Shown: positions 1 to 11,133 of the stretch, in pieces
Layout: every line of letters begins with the position of its first letter
Numbering within the stretch: the stretch's first letter is position 1
Origin: Leptodontidium sp. MPI-SDFR-AT-0119
Taxonomy: Eukaryota; Ascomycota; Leotiomycetes; Helotiales; Leptodontidiaceae
Length of the DNA: 64,000 bases
NCBI GenBank assembly: GCA_020726505.1
Contig: JAHLEZ010000001.1
Location: 5,394,001 to 5,458,000, forward strand
Direction of reading: 5' to 3'
Notes under the pieces: model-generated
Told to the model about the DNA's origin: nothing
What the model saw: only the letters and a program-made list of their open reading frames with translations
The model's database searches: none
Position numbers and translations under genes: made by a program

Positions 1-2266
1 ATCTCTTGCAAAGCGGAAACGAGAAGAAGATGCCGAGCAATCAGAGACTTCGAATGCAGTCAAGAAACCAAAGAAGGAGAAAAAAGCCGCGCGAGCCGTC
101 GCAGCACAGAATGCGACACATGCTGAAAATGGGCAGAGCGAAAAAGGAGGAAAGAAGATTGGGAAACCGACCATAAGCGCATACGATCCCATAGGAGATG
201 GAGGAGAGGATGGCGAAGAGGAGCTGCCCAAGTCGAAAGAGTCGAAAAAGAAGAAAGCCTCGAAGTCGTCTCCTGAGACTTTAGAGCCAAAGGGATCCGG
301 CCAGTTGGAACAGGCGCTCAACGGAGTTGTTGAATCGAAATCCAAAAAACAGAAGAGGAAGAAATCGCAGGGTAAAGAAGAAGTGTCTGCACAGAGCGTC
401 GAGGACAATGCAGAGGACTCACGGCACAGCAAATTGATGGAGAAACGGCAGAAATCCTTAAAAAAGGCAGAGAAGCTGGCGAAGGCAAATGATATACCTG
501 TTGAGGAAGATGTATCTCTGCCAGACGCCCCAATCGAAGTCCATGACCTCGGTCCTTTGCCTCAACCAAATCCAGTTCCAGAGCTCCCTTCTCTACCAAT
601 ATCAGCGTCGTTACCTCAATGGCTAGCTTCACCAATACGAGTATCACCAGATGCTACATCTCAATTTGAAGATATTGGAATCCCAGAGGACGTTACAAAG
701 GTGCTTCACCAGAAGGGTTATAAGCAGGCCTTTGCCGTGCAAGCCGCTGTTTTGCCGCTACTCCTTCCAAGGGGCAATATGGATCCAGGCGATGTTCTAG
801 TTTCAGCTGCTACCGGTTCCGGGAAAACATTGTCATATGTGCTCCCAATGGTTGAGGACCTTAGTCGATATTCAACTAGGGGTCTGCGTGGTCTTATTGT
901 GATGCCAACCAGAGAACTTGTCACACAAGCCCAGCAAGTGTCGGAAATATGTGCCTCAGCATTTGCACGCGGAGACGGATACACACATCGAGTCAAGATC
1001 GGAACAGCGGTAGGAAATGAGACGATGGAGGTCGAACGGCGGAACTTGATGGGTGATCACTTAGCCTACGATGTTGGGCTGTACGAGTCAGACTTAGTAA
1101 AGGCTAATGCTCCGTGGGCCTCAATTCAAGACGAATCGAGACTCTTTGGTCGAGAGCAGCCTCAATCGACAATTCGAGGGGATGTTATCAAGTCATGGCC
1201 TCAGGTGGATATCCTTATTTGCACCCCTGGGAGACTGGTGGAGCACCTCAAATCCACTCCTGGATTCTCAGTCTCGAATTTGCAGTGGCTTGTTGTTGAT
1301 GAAGCAGACAAATTACTGGATCAAAGCTTTCAGCAGTGGCTACCTATCGTGATGGCTGGGATTGGACAGAAGCAAACCGTTAGGAAGGTCATTCTCAGCG
1401 CTACAATGACACGCGACGTTGGCAAGTTAAATCCCCTCAGACTTGTACGACCAAAACTGGTGGTTTTAGACGGCACAGCTCATGACGAGAATGAGACGAG
1501 CGGCACTGGCCACGTCTTGCCTTCGCTGTTAACGGAATCCAGTGTCAAGATTGATGATGAAACTATCAAACCGCTGTACCTCCTGGAGCTCATGAAACGC
1601 GAGCAGATTGTTCCGTTAGCAGAGACCGCGTCCGGTGATGATAGCTCGTCTTCAGACTCCGATTCATCAGATTCCGAAGATGAGAGCTCTTCAGAAGCTA
1701 GCGAGACAACCTTGACAAGAAAGACTCCAGTCAAGACATTGGAAGATATACCTCATGGTGTTCTTATTTTTACCAAGTCCAACGAATCCGCTGTTAGACT
1801 AGGCCGCTTAATCTCTCTGCTCTCTCCAACATTGTCCTCGTCAATTCGAACCTTGACCGCCACAACGCCGCGGGCTGCTCGAGAACGCACAATCACATCC
1901 TTTGCATCGGGCAAGATTTCTTTAATTGTAGCCAGTGATCTAGCCTCTCGCGGTCTAGATCTTCCCAACCTGGCACACGTCATAAACTACGATGTCCCCA
2001 GTAGCATAGAAAGCTATATTCATCGGATCGGAAGAACTGCGAGAGCTGGGAAGAAGGGTCACTCATGGACTCTGTTCACGGCTTCTGAAGGAAGATGGTT
2101 CTGGAATGTGATTGGAAGATCGGATGGCATTGAACGAGCCAATGGCTTGAAAATAGGTAGGTTGACGATCAAAGAGGATGCATTGGCTTCTCAACGGCCC
2201 AGGTACGAGGAAGCATTGGAGAAGCTGGGGAAGGAAGCTGCGACTTCGAAAGTTGCGAAGACATAG
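1..2266 (+). CDS. DBP6: ATP-dependent RNA helicase DBP6, 5'-truncated by window edge
   Basis: DEAD-box helicase of the Dbp6 type, which acts in the nucleolus in early 60S ribosomal subunit assembly. The reading frame (codons from base 2) is open from the left edge, so the start lies outside the window; 754 residues are present. The N-terminal part is a Lys/Glu-rich low-complexity tail. Then come motif I (AATGSGKT, about 805-830), PTREL (about 905), TPGRL (about 1223), DEAD (about 1300), SAT (about 1395), and the C-terminal RecA lobe with ASDLASRGLD and HRIGRTARAG (about 2020-2050). A Ser/Asp-rich acidic insert at about 1636-1710 separates the lobes, as is common in Dbp6 proteins. No intron is needed. 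The PEBP gene follows on the same strand after 301 bp. The helicase class is certain from motifs; the Dbp6 subtype rests on overall layout. Confidence 0.9.
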   Translation, partial: SLAKRKREEDAEQSETSNAVKKPKKEKKAARAVAAQNATHAENGQSEKGGKKIGKPTISAYDPIGDGGEDGEEELPKSKESKKKKASKSSPETLEPKGSGQLEQALNGVVESKSKKQKRKKSQGKEEVSAQSVEDNAEDSRHSKLMEKRQKSLKKAEKLAKANDIPVEEDVSLPDAPIEVHDLGPLPQPNPVPELPSLPISASLPQWLASPIRVSPDATSQFEDIGIPEDVTKVLHQKGYKQAFAVQAAVLPLLLPRGNMDPGDVLVSAATGSGKTLSYVLPMVEDLSRYSTRGLRGLIVMPTRELVTQAQQVSEICASAFARGDGYTHRVKIGTAVGNETMEVERRNLMGDHLAYDVGLYESDLVKANAPWASIQDESRLFGREQPQSTIRGDVIKSWPQVDILICTPGRLVEHLKSTPGFSVSNLQWLVVDEADKLLDQSFQQWLPIVMAGIGQKQTVRKVILSATMTRDVGKLNPLRLVRPKLVVLDGTAHDENETSGTGHVLPSLLTESSVKIDDETIKPLYLLELMKREQIVPLAETASGDDSSSSDSDSSDSEDESSSEASETTLTRKTPVKTLEDIPHGVLIFTKSNESAVRLGRLISLLSPTLSSSIRTLTATTPRAARERTITSFASGKISLIVASDLASRGLDLPNLAHVINYDVPSSIESYIHRIGRTARAGKKGHSWTLFTASEGRWFWNVIGRSDGIERANGLKIGRLTIKEDALASQRPRYEEALEKLGKEAATSKVAKT

Positions 2267-2567
2267 AACACGAGGAAGAGAAAATATTCATCAAGCAAAA
2301 CTTCAAAATTTCTCAAGACAAATGTCACCAATCTTTTCGGTTGTCCTTCTACAACCATTCGTTTCTGTCAAAACATCCGGGAATGATTAACCCGAAAAAC
2401 TTGGCAAGAGTTATTCCACCACTCACATATCAACTGAATCCGCAGTCCAAGACTTGAAGAACTCAGATGATATCGAGGTATAAGAGATCTCTAGTCCGAT
2501 TGTTCTATAACTTTTCTTTTATGATCAATCTTTTAAACGCTTACAAAAGCACCCAGCCTAATACAGA

Positions 2568-3318
2568 ATGTCTCTCGATACATATTCCCAACAGCTAGTC
2601 TCCACGCTTTCCAAAGTGGGACTTGCACCAGGCTCAATACCTCTCATTCCTGGTACCTTCAAGCTCTCTACAATACTCGGTATAAAGTTCGGAGAAAGGG
2701 CCGTGACCTACGGAGAGATTTTCAGGGTTAGCGAATGTAAGGTTGCACCGACGATATCATTCGCACCTGAGGTACACAATACATCCCACAGTTATTTCAA
2801 AACTTGAAGACTAATTCAAGTGCAGGTAGGGAAAGATGCCTCAACAAGTTATACGCTGCTCTTAGTTGACCCGGATGCCCCGACACCAGAAGAGCCCAAG
2901 TTTGCCTTTTGGAGACATTGGGTCGTCGCTGGACTCCAGCCGTCACAAGCACCACCAGGCTCAGTAGCGGTTGAGCAGGCCGTGGCTTCCAAATCTCCTT
3001 TGACTGAGTATCTGGGACCTGGACCAAAAGATGAGTTAGTTGCAGTCTTTTCCGAGCTCCTTTTCATAAGCCAGATGTAGCTCACCATGAAACTCTAGCT
3101 CAACTCCTCATCGTTACCTGTTTCTTCTCTTTAAAGCGCCAGCAGGACTGTCGTTGTCAAAATCGGATGTAGGCGGAGAGGAGTTTGTCGATCGCCGCTC
3201 CTTCAAAGCTGCTGAATGGGTAGCTAAGCATGGACTGGAACTTGTATCTGTTAACTGGATGTTGGGCGCGGGAGATGGATGGAGTGGTATCGCACCTGGC
3301 CAAGTGAAGGAGCTTTGA
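2568..3318 (+). CDS. PEBP-family protein (phosphatidylethanolamine-binding / Tfs1-like)
   Basis: Three exons, 2568-2771, 2826-3034 and 3099-3318, give 210 residues. Introns are 54 nt (GTACAC..CAG) and 64 nt (GTTAGT..TAG). The family signatures are present: DPDAP at residues 83-87, RHWVV just after, GPGP in the third quarter and HRY at 142-144, the last appearing only after intron 2 is removed. PEBP proteins are soluble, bind anionic ligands or lipid head groups and in yeast (Tfs1) inhibit carboxypeptidase Y and affect Ras signalling; the exact role here is not shown by sequence. The 3' end runs into the convergent haloperoxidase remnant on the other strand, with about 68 bp of overlap. Length and motifs are normal for the family. 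Confidence 0.88.
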
Positions 3319-4711
3319 AGAATGAATGGGTAGTAGGGTTTAGGTACTTCATATTCTGGAACTGTGAATTGTCGACCTTCGCAAGTTGAGGACATCCCAG
3401 CTGCGAAAAGACAGGAGCCAGTGCACTGTTCAGCTGATCAAGCGGCTTCGTAATACTAGAGAAGAGCCCGTTCAAGATGTCAGGTGCGGTTTGCTGTGCG
3501 AATTGGTACGCAAAGCACATGGCGTTGTTTCCTTGAGCGAGGTTCTGCGCGTTTTACACACCGCCCCTCAAGTTCACCAAGTCAACACCAGCAAATGAGT
3601 TGACCTTCCCAAGATTTCCCCCGACACTGAGGAATTGTGGGTATTGGAGGGCAGCAGCGGTGAGATCGTTATTGAAGAATGGAATCGTGTATTCGTCGCC
3701 GATAGCACGCTTGTACTAATTGTCTGGAATTTTCTTGTACCCTTCAGTCCATTTGAATGATCCTTGTTGTCCAGTGACAGCAAAGAAGGACTTCAAAACG
3801 TTGCCGTTGAGGTAGCCGTCTGGGTACTCGGCTGACTTGTTGGACATGAAGCGGTATATGAACGTGTATGCTGCAGGTTGCACGACCACACCAGTGAACG
3901 GTCCATTGAAGAAGAATGAGTTTTGCTCGATCGATTGCTGGAATCGCTTTGCTCGGAAGGGAGTGGGGCTCGTTAAGTCGTAGCCACGAGGACCCTGAGG
4001 CTGACGATACATCTCCTCGAGTTGCTTGATGATCATTTAATAGTCGTTTCCACTTCTTCGGTCAGATGCTGGTTGGATTTGAGATGACCTTTGACTTACT
4101 ACTGGTACAGATCTGGTCGAGTAGGACTGGCGTCTGATTCGTATTTGTTGTGAGATCCAGAGATTCCTTGGGGTGGACTGAGAAGTCCAACTTTGCCTAG
4201 TAGACCAGCTGGTGGTGGACCGCCAATCGACCAGGGGGTGAGATCGCCATCGAAGATGGCACCGTAAACAGCGAGGAAAGCGTCAAGATCAAGTCCCATG
4301 CCGAAGACTATTATACGTTAGCACTATTCTTTGTGTCGGAGTAGTTTCAGCAGTACTCACCGTTATATGTGCCCTGAATGAACTGGGAAATGGTAGCTAC
4401 ACCATTGTGTGGGATGTAGTTGTGATTCGTCATAGCGTTCAAACCTGGGCAAGGTCCTCTCAAATCGTTCTTTCCTGGAGGAACTATTTGGTGTGCTCCT
4501 TGATTGCTCACATATTGCTGTGAAGCATTGGAGCTGGGCGCTCGAGGTACAGTACGAGATCTCGTTTGGTGCTGGCTTCAACCGCGAGTGATATTCTGGC
4601 AAGTTCTCGCTTCTCGCCTTCGTTGATATTCAGGTCAAACATCCTCGCAGGGAATGCAATGACTTGGGAAGCTTGCAATCCCAGTGTGGCTAAGCATAAT
4701 GAGTACTTCAT
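3251..4711 (-). pseudogene. Secreted haem haloperoxidase / unspecific peroxygenase family, broken by three in-frame stops
   Basis: From the ATG at complement(4709-4711) the product starts with a secretory signal (MKYSLCLATLGLQASQVIA). It then shows the haem-thiolate haloperoxidase signature GPCPGLNAMTNHNYIPHNG, in which PCP supplies the axial Cys. Two introns are clear: complement(4308-4360), GTGAGT..TAG, and one with donor GTAAGT near 4099 and acceptor near 4049. The conserved frame meets TAA at complement(4037-4039) directly after GNDY, TAG at complement(3716-3718) where IPDN is followed by YKRAIGDEY, and TAA at complement(3554-3556) after LRGGV. Conserved-looking sequence continues in the same frame across each stop. 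Near 4510-4590 the frame also changes before SNASQQYVSNQGA; this is either a weak 65-nt intron (donor GTTGAA) or a 1-base deletion. I call it a recently decayed gene. Family is certain; the inactive state is inferred. Confidence 0.82.
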
Positions 4712-5484
4712 GGTTGAGGCTGCTCTGAAATCTGGGGAGATAGCACAAGATCCGGTTGTCAGATTTGGAAGTAATCTTACAAGATCAACAGATGTAGTCT
4801 CTCTCTTGTATTTTAACCTTTTCGAGGGGTTCTGCAAAGATATTCAAGTTATGACTAGCAAATTGGGGTGGAGGTTGCCGTCACTAATGGCAACCACAAA
4901 TGACAGTTTATTTAAATATCCCATTCCGATCAAAGTCTAGGGTCTTCGGCACTTGTGCAACCCAGGCAGGCTGGCCCCCTGAACTCCAACAGACAGCCGT
5001 TACTTCCAAGGCCATCATCACAGCTTCAAATCTCGCTCTGTCACCAGAAAAAGTACAACGACAACGAATCCATGCAGCCATTTGATGATCGCTACTCATT
5101 GTCTACAACTATCCTGCAGCTTCAGATGGACTCGGCGTTAACAGTTACCGAAAACGGAAGCCGTCACGCTGAAGTCCAATCAGCTTATGTCTGACACCCT
5201 TAACCAACTTTGTTTCTTACAGTTTCACTTCCGAGCACATCGACTCATCCTTGATAGTTACTTAATACATCGTATCTCAGTACTAAAACTATAATTTGTT
5301 TATTTTCTTGAAAGTGCTAGAAATCCTTTGCTTGGCGGGCTCGATGGATCCTTTGCGTCATCATCTCCGCTGCTGACAAACACTTACTCTGGAAAGTGTT
5401 ACTGTACCTCTCCTCTATACAAATATCATACCCTCTTCGATTCTCTCACGCATCCCACTAGACTTTTCAAAATAAAAAGTCAAA
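4712..5484. other. Intergenic, divergent promoter region
   Basis: No coding potential is seen. The stretch lies between the start of the haloperoxidase remnant (-) and the start of the SDR gene (+). An A/T-rich block near 4908-4922 (TTTATTTAAATATC) could be an old TATA element for the minus-strand gene, and TATACAAATATC near 5417 could serve the SDR gene. Neither is proven. Confidence 0.3.
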
Positions 5485-6198
5485 ATGCCACTCTGGATCA
5501 TCACCGGCGCAAACCGTGGCCTCGGGCTCGAATTCATCACTCAACTCGCCACCGACTCCTCAAACACAATCATAGCCGCAGTGCGGTCTCTCTCCAACGA
5601 TCTCACATCCCTTAAAGCTGTACAGAGCCAGAACTCATCTATCCACATTCTAGAGTGCGACACTGGATCCCAAGAATCAATCAGCAAGTTCGGGGGGAAC
5701 TTCTCGAAGAGCTTTGGTGCCGAGACGCAGATCGATTTCTTGCTCAATAATGCTGGTATCAATGCCACGCCGGACCAGACGAGCTTGACCATGACGCCGG
5801 ACTCGTTGGCGAACCATATGAATGTCAATGTCATGGGTCCAGCGCGGATGGTTCAGGTTCTAGAGTCTCATCTCCAACGAGGAAGTGTGGTCATGAATAT
5901 GACCTCCGGTCTCGGATCGCTGGCGTACAATGTTAGCAAAGAGGTTCTGGAGGCTACTGTCTACTCCATGTCTAAAGCTGCGTTGAACATGTTAACCGTT
6001 CATCAGGCGGGACAATGGGAAGGGAAGGGGGTTAAGTTCCTGGCTGTGGACCCAGGATGGGTTAAGACGGATATGGGTGGGTCGAAAGCTGTGCTTGAGA
6101 AGGAGGAGAGCATCAGTGGGATGTTGAAAATATTGAAGAGTAAGGATACGAAATCGGGGGATTATCTTGAATACAATGGCTCGAAGAGGGAATGGTGA
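5485..6198 (+). CDS. Short-chain dehydrogenase/reductase (classical SDR)
   Basis: Intronless, 237 residues. A Rossmann-fold oxidoreductase using NAD(P)(H). Visible motifs are TGANRGLG (7-14, cofactor loop), NNAG (88-91), Ser near 141, the catalytic YSMSK (Y160, K164) and PGWVKTDM (190-197). The ATG at 5485 sits in a good context (GTCAAAATGCC) just before the cofactor strand, so the start is firm. Length is normal for single-domain SDRs of the C-factor/sniffer-like type. The substrate cannot be read from sequence. The neighbours, a dead haloperoxidase and HOM2, give no pathway hint. Confidence 0.88.
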   Translation: MPLWIITGANRGLGLEFITQLATDSSNTIIAAVRSLSNDLTSLKAVQSQNSSIHILECDTGSQESISKFGGNFSKSFGAETQIDFLLNNAGINATPDQTSLTMTPDSLANHMNVNVMGPARMVQVLESHLQRGSVVMNMTSGLGSLAYNVSKEVLEATVYSMSKAALNMLTVHQAGQWEGKGVKFLAVDPGWVKTDMGGSKAVLEKEESISGMLKILKSKDTKSGDYLEYNGSKREW

Positions 6199-7276
6199 TT
6201 TTGGATGGGGAATGTTTTGCCTTGGGGGGCAGTTGGGTGGAGATGGAGTATTATCTGCGTATATTTAGATTTGCTAGAGCGATGCTTGCTAGTGTATTGG
6301 ATGAGAAGGAAAATCAAACATCGTACACGATGATATTCTTGCCACTTGCTCGTGATTCTTTGATACGAGCTGGCCAACCCGGAAATTGCTGTTGGGAGCT
6401 GAAATTCGGGGAAGGTTACCAGACTGCAAAATAAAACCAGCGATGAAAGGGAACACGTACCTGAAGGGTGCACATGACGATAGAGTAGGGATTTGTTACA
6501 TTGAAAATCACCATGCAGTCAATAATCGCAGCAAGATTAAATTTAGAAGCTTTCCACTAGAAAGATAATCTTCAAAGTTTATAATTGACTGCTTCAAATT
6601 TCGTATAAAAGAACCTCGGGATTGTTCAGTCCTTCACTAAAAAGTCGACGCCAACGTGCATCGAGCGGATTTTCTCAGAATAGACTTCTCACTATGACCC
6701 CCAGTGTTGATATTCGAGGGGATTGGCCCACCGTGGCCTCCACGATCCGATATTAGTTGTTTTTTGAACAGCTGATGAAAGCGAGGTATTCATGTCGCCT
6801 TGTGATATTGTCTTTCCCAAGCCCAGTCCACAATGTAGTGTACCGAAGTGCGCTGAGACTTTGAAGCCCGGAATTTGGAATGGAGGAGAGTGGAGGATGA
6901 AGCGAGAAATTGGCGAAGTTGATACGCCAAGGAGGTAAGCACAATCCCATTCATCCTTACGGATTACCAAACAAGACTTCTTAGACGACTCTTTAGTTTC
7001 GGCTCTTGACTGAATCTCGAAAGTTTTCTGTGACACGTTAGTTTGGATGTCCATTTGCCGTGTGGAAAGGGATTCACTGCCTCAGGCAATACAAACAAAT
7101 CTCAGGCCATAACAAACCCCGCGGAATCATGCAAGGCAGGGTTGATGGCCCGCAATCGGCCAGACACCGAAATTTCTCTAGCTGTGACTCTAACATCCTT
7201 TCACAACTACAAATTGTTTCCTCTCATAACAAACAACTTCTGTGCCCGAGTCAATTGACTACCCAGCGATCCAATT
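6199..7276. other. Intergenic, 1.08 kb upstream of HOM2
   Basis: No convincing ORF. It holds the 3' region of the SDR gene, a TATAAAAG at 6604-6611 without a matching gene downstream, and near the HOM2 start two TGACTC/GAGTCA six-mers (7185-7190 and 7248-7253). These match six of seven bases of the Gcn4/CPC1 site TGASTCA, so general amino-acid control of HOM2 is possible but unproven. Confidence 0.3.
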
Positions 7277-8661
7277 ATGGCACTTGAATTTCCTACTAAG
7301 AAGTGCGGTACGTCAATCACATCCCTCTCTCTTATCTATGGAATAATTACCCCGCCATACCACCTCCAACCCCAATTCAAAGCACATAGCTAATATAGAA
7401 TCCGCAGGTGTACTGGGCTGCACAGGCTCCGTCGGCCAGCGCTTCATTCTGCTCCTCGCACAACATCCACACTTCGTCTTGCACGTTGTAGGTGCCTCTT
7501 CAAGATCCGCAGGCAAGAAGTACAAGGATGCCGTGAAGTGGAAGCAGGCGTTCCCGATGGGCAAGCATGTCGAGGAGCTAGTAGTTAAGGAGTGTAAGGC
7601 GAGCGAGTTTGCCGATTGTGATATTGTGTTCAGTGGGTTGGATGCAGATGTTGCTGGAGATATTGGTTTGTTTTTTTTCCTTTCCTGGAGCCTTGTCACC
7701 TTACACTTTCTCTTGAAGCTGTCGAAGTATTTCGAAATCTTAGAACAGAAACTGGATATGCAATTGGAATCAAGTGCTAACCTCTTTCTCCTACCACAGA
7801 AATGGAATTCCTCAAAGCCGAATTAGCAGTCTTCTCCAACGCAAAGAACTACCGCCGCTCACCCCTTGTCCCCCTCGTCGTCCCAACCGTTAACCTCCCT
7901 CATTTCGACGTCATCCCCCACCAGCGGAAACACTACAATCTGAAGAAAGGTTTCCTAGTCTGCAACTCCAACTGTGCTGTCATTGGTATAGTTATCCCTT
8001 TCGCTGCCATCCAAAAGGCCTTTGGACCCGTCGACCAAGTCAGCGTGGTTACCATGCAAGCTGTATCTGGTGCTGGATACCCTGGTGTTAGTTCCATGGA
8101 TATTTTGGATAACGTCGTCCCGCACATAAGTGGGGAAGAGGACAAGCTCGAGACCGAAGCGCAGAAGATCTTAGGGAGTGTGAACGCAGATGTTACCGGG
8201 TTCAGTGACCAATCAGACCTGAAGATCTCAGCGGCTTGTAACAGGGTTGCGGTGCTGGATGGACACATGGCATGCGTGTCTCTGCGGTTTAAGAACAGAG
8301 AGGGTCCAAAGCCAACGGCGGAGCAGGTTAAGAAGGCCATGAGGGAGTATGTGAGTGAGGCCAACACACTGGGTTGTCCGTCTGCCCCTGAGCCTGCCAT
8401 TATGGTTATGGAAGAGGCAGATAGGCCACAGCCACGATTGGACCGAAATACTGGGAATGGATATACGGTTAGTGTGGGGCGGGTTAGAGAGGATGAGAGT
8501 GGTATCTTTGATTTGAAGTTCGTAGCTTTGAGTCATAATAGTAAGTATTCCTGCTTTCTCTCCCCATACTGGATTGTTACTGATTGGATGTAGCCGTCAT
8601 CGGGGCAGCGGGAAGTTCGATATTGAATGCTGAGGCAGCAGTTTTGAAAGGGTATATATGA
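7277..8661 (+). CDS. HOM2: Aspartate-semialdehyde dehydrogenase
   Basis: Second step of threonine/methionine synthesis: NADPH-dependent reduction of aspartyl phosphate to aspartate semialdehyde, in the cytosol. Four exons, 7277-7307, 7408-7665, 7800-8540 and 8594-8661, give 365 residues, the usual fungal length. The first exon codes only ten residues and a base. The NADP loop GCTGSVGQR spans about residues 14-22. CNSNCAVIG carries the active-site Cys (about residue 155), GAGYPG follows at about 187, and [11 protein letters not shown] holds the catalytic His (about 252). Intron 2 (7666-7799) has the less usual donor GTTTGT and a good CTAAC branch site. ADE2 follows on the same strand. HOM6, the next enzyme of the pathway, lies 18 kb away on the other strand. 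Confidence 0.93.
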
Positions 8662-9128
8662 GAAGTGTGAACGGTATGGTGGAAAGGTGTAAAATAACGT
8701 GGTACAAGCGTGTAGATATCACAACCTTCATGACCAGTTCTGCCGTGTGGTTTTTACGATAGTTCCCGCCGAGAGAATGCTTATACGGAGAAACACACCG
8801 TAAAATTATTAAGAATTTGCTTACCAACCTGGCTACTTATTAATTTCAGCGGGAGGCTATAAATGTTGCAAAGTTCACTCACAACAATGGACGCTTTTCC
8901 ACTGGACCCCATTGGTGGTTGTAAAGCGGTGAGTCGGCCGGTGTAAACTGCCTGACAAATTGTTCAGACGACAATTTCATGACCTATCTCGCAGTTTCCT
9001 GTCTCAAATTTTGCTACCTGCCCACCAATTCGCAGTAAAGGCACGACTTCAACTCCTGTTACCTGCGCGAGTTCGCTTGAAGATTATTTCACATCCATCG
9101 CCGGAATCATAACAAACCGACCGAAACC
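8662..9128. other. Intergenic between HOM2 and ADE2
   Basis: 467 bp with no coding signal. It must contain the 3' end of HOM2 and the ADE2 promoter. A single TGAGTC near 8930 resembles a half-matched Gcn4/CPC1 site; nothing else stands out. Confidence 0.25.
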
Positions 9129-11133
9129 ATGGACTGTAGGGTCGGATTACTTGGTGGGGGTCAACTGGGCCAAATGCTCTGTGAAGCTGCCAATCCACTT
9201 GGAATTTCAGTAACGATTCTCGACGCGGAGAACTCACCAGCGAAGCAAGTGAATGCGAAGATCGCACATATCGATGGATCTTTCATCGACCCTGAGAAGA
9301 TCCGCGAACTAGCTGCACAAGTAGACATCCTCACCGTCGAAATCGAGCATGTTGACACCCACATATTGGAGGAGATTGCAGAGAAGGGCATCGAGGTTGT
9401 GGGAGATGACGGAAAGAAGACAATGAAGAAAGTGGAAGTCCAGCCAAGTTGGAAGACTATTCGAACGATCCAGGACAAGTATCTGCAGAAGGACCATTTG
9501 ACGAAGAATGGTGTTCATACTGCGATATCTAGAGCCGTTGGGTCTAGCGAGAAGGAATTACAGGACTTTGGGAGGGATTTCGGGTACCCGTTCATGCTGA
9601 AAGCTAGGAAGGATGCTTATGATGGGAGGGGGAACTACCCCGTCAAGTCTGCTTCAGACATCAAGGAAGCTTTGTCTGTTCTGAAGGATCGAGCGCTTTA
9701 CGCTGAGAAATGGGCCAATTTCAAGATGGAACTGGCTGTCATGGTTGTCAAGACTGAAGATGGTGTTTCTACGGAAGGCAAAGGCACTACTGTCTATCCT
9801 GTTGTTGAGACCATTCATGAGGACAGTATATGTAAATTGGTCTATGCTCCTGCTCGTGGAGTATCCTCCTCGATAAAAGACCAGGCTCAAGAGCTGGCTC
9901 GGAAAGCAGTTGGAAGTTTGTGGGGGAAGGGTGTATTTGGTGTAGAGCTTTTCCTTATGGATGATGGTAAGCTCTTTATTTCTAACAAAAGGAAAGTAAA
10001 GCTTTCTGACTCTAACAGATCGACTGATTGTCAATGAAATCGCACCGTAAGTTCAAGTATTTCCCTTCTCCGAACGATACTCACAATACCTAGTCGACCA
10101 CACAACTCAGGACATTACACAATCGAGGCATGCCCAACAATGTCCCAGTACAAAGCTCAACTCCTTTCCATCCTCGGCATCTTTCCCCCAATCACAAAAA
10201 TCCCAGCAATGTTCCCAGCAACCATCATGCTCAATATCCTCGGTGGAGCCTCGAAAGGTGCCCACGATGAGTTGATGAAGAAAGCTGCAGCGATTCCATC
10301 AGCATCTCTACATATGTACGGCAAAGAATCGAAGCCAGCTCGGAAGATTGGCCATATTACAGCCATTGGAACGTCCATGGCACAGAGTAAGTTTTTCAAC
10401 CATCACAAATCTCAACCCAGAGTAAGTCAACCTGACATCTTCAGCCGAGAAACTTATCAACCCTCTCATCACCCTCGCGGACTCTATGCGGGCTGAACGG
10501 AAAGGCATTTCTGCACCCTCGAGCTCCTCGACCACAACACCTTCCCAATCATCCACATCTGAGCAGCAACCCCTCGTAGCCATAACAATGGGCTCCGACT
10601 CGGACCTCCCCGTGCTTAAACCTGGTCTTGCACTCCTGGAAACTTTTAACGTTCCCTACCATGTTACCATCACATCCGCTCACCGGACTCCTCACCGTAT
10701 GACTGCCTTTGCTGAGTCCGCTGTTTCCAAAGGCTTCAAAGTCATCATTGCCGCTGCTGGCGGCGCTGCTCACCTGCCCGGTATGATCGCAGCAAGCACA
10801 CCGTTACCTGTAATCGGCGTTCCTGTCAAGGGTAGCACGCTGGATGGGATGGACAGCTTGCTCAGTATTGTCCAGATGCCCAGAGGAGTCCCTGTGGCTA
10901 CTGTAGCAATTAACAATTCAGTGAGTCCCCCAGTCGAGACTCCCCTCGAAGCGTTCAAGTTCAAGCTAACAGATGATCCTTTTTAGATCAATGCGGCGCT
11001 ACTAGCAGCACGTATCCTAGCTACAAGCGATGAGGTGCTGAGGGAAAAACTTGAGAAGTACGCCCGCGATATGGGAAAGGAAGTCGAGGGCAAGGCGGCG
11101 AAATTGGAAGATGTCGGCTTCGAAAAGTATTGA
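9129..11133 (+). CDS. ADE2: Phosphoribosylaminoimidazole carboxylase (PurK-PurE fusion)
   Basis: Purine synthesis: carboxylation of AIR to CAIR in the cytosol. Five exons, 9129-9966, 10019-10046, 10094-10386, 10445-10920 and 10987-11133, give 593 residues, matching the fungal fused enzyme. The N-terminal ATP-grasp PurK half begins with [11 protein letters not shown] (residues 6-16), and the spliced junctions rebuild [18 protein letters not shown] Ser/Thr-rich linker (about 408-424) leads to the PurE half with MGSDSDLP (435-442), SAHRTPHR (464-471) and GGAAHLPGM (492-500). Exon 2 is only 28 nt, so a gene finder could miss it. All introns are 47-66 nt with GTAAGY or GTGAGT donors. The start ATG has context AAACCATGG. 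Confidence 0.94.
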
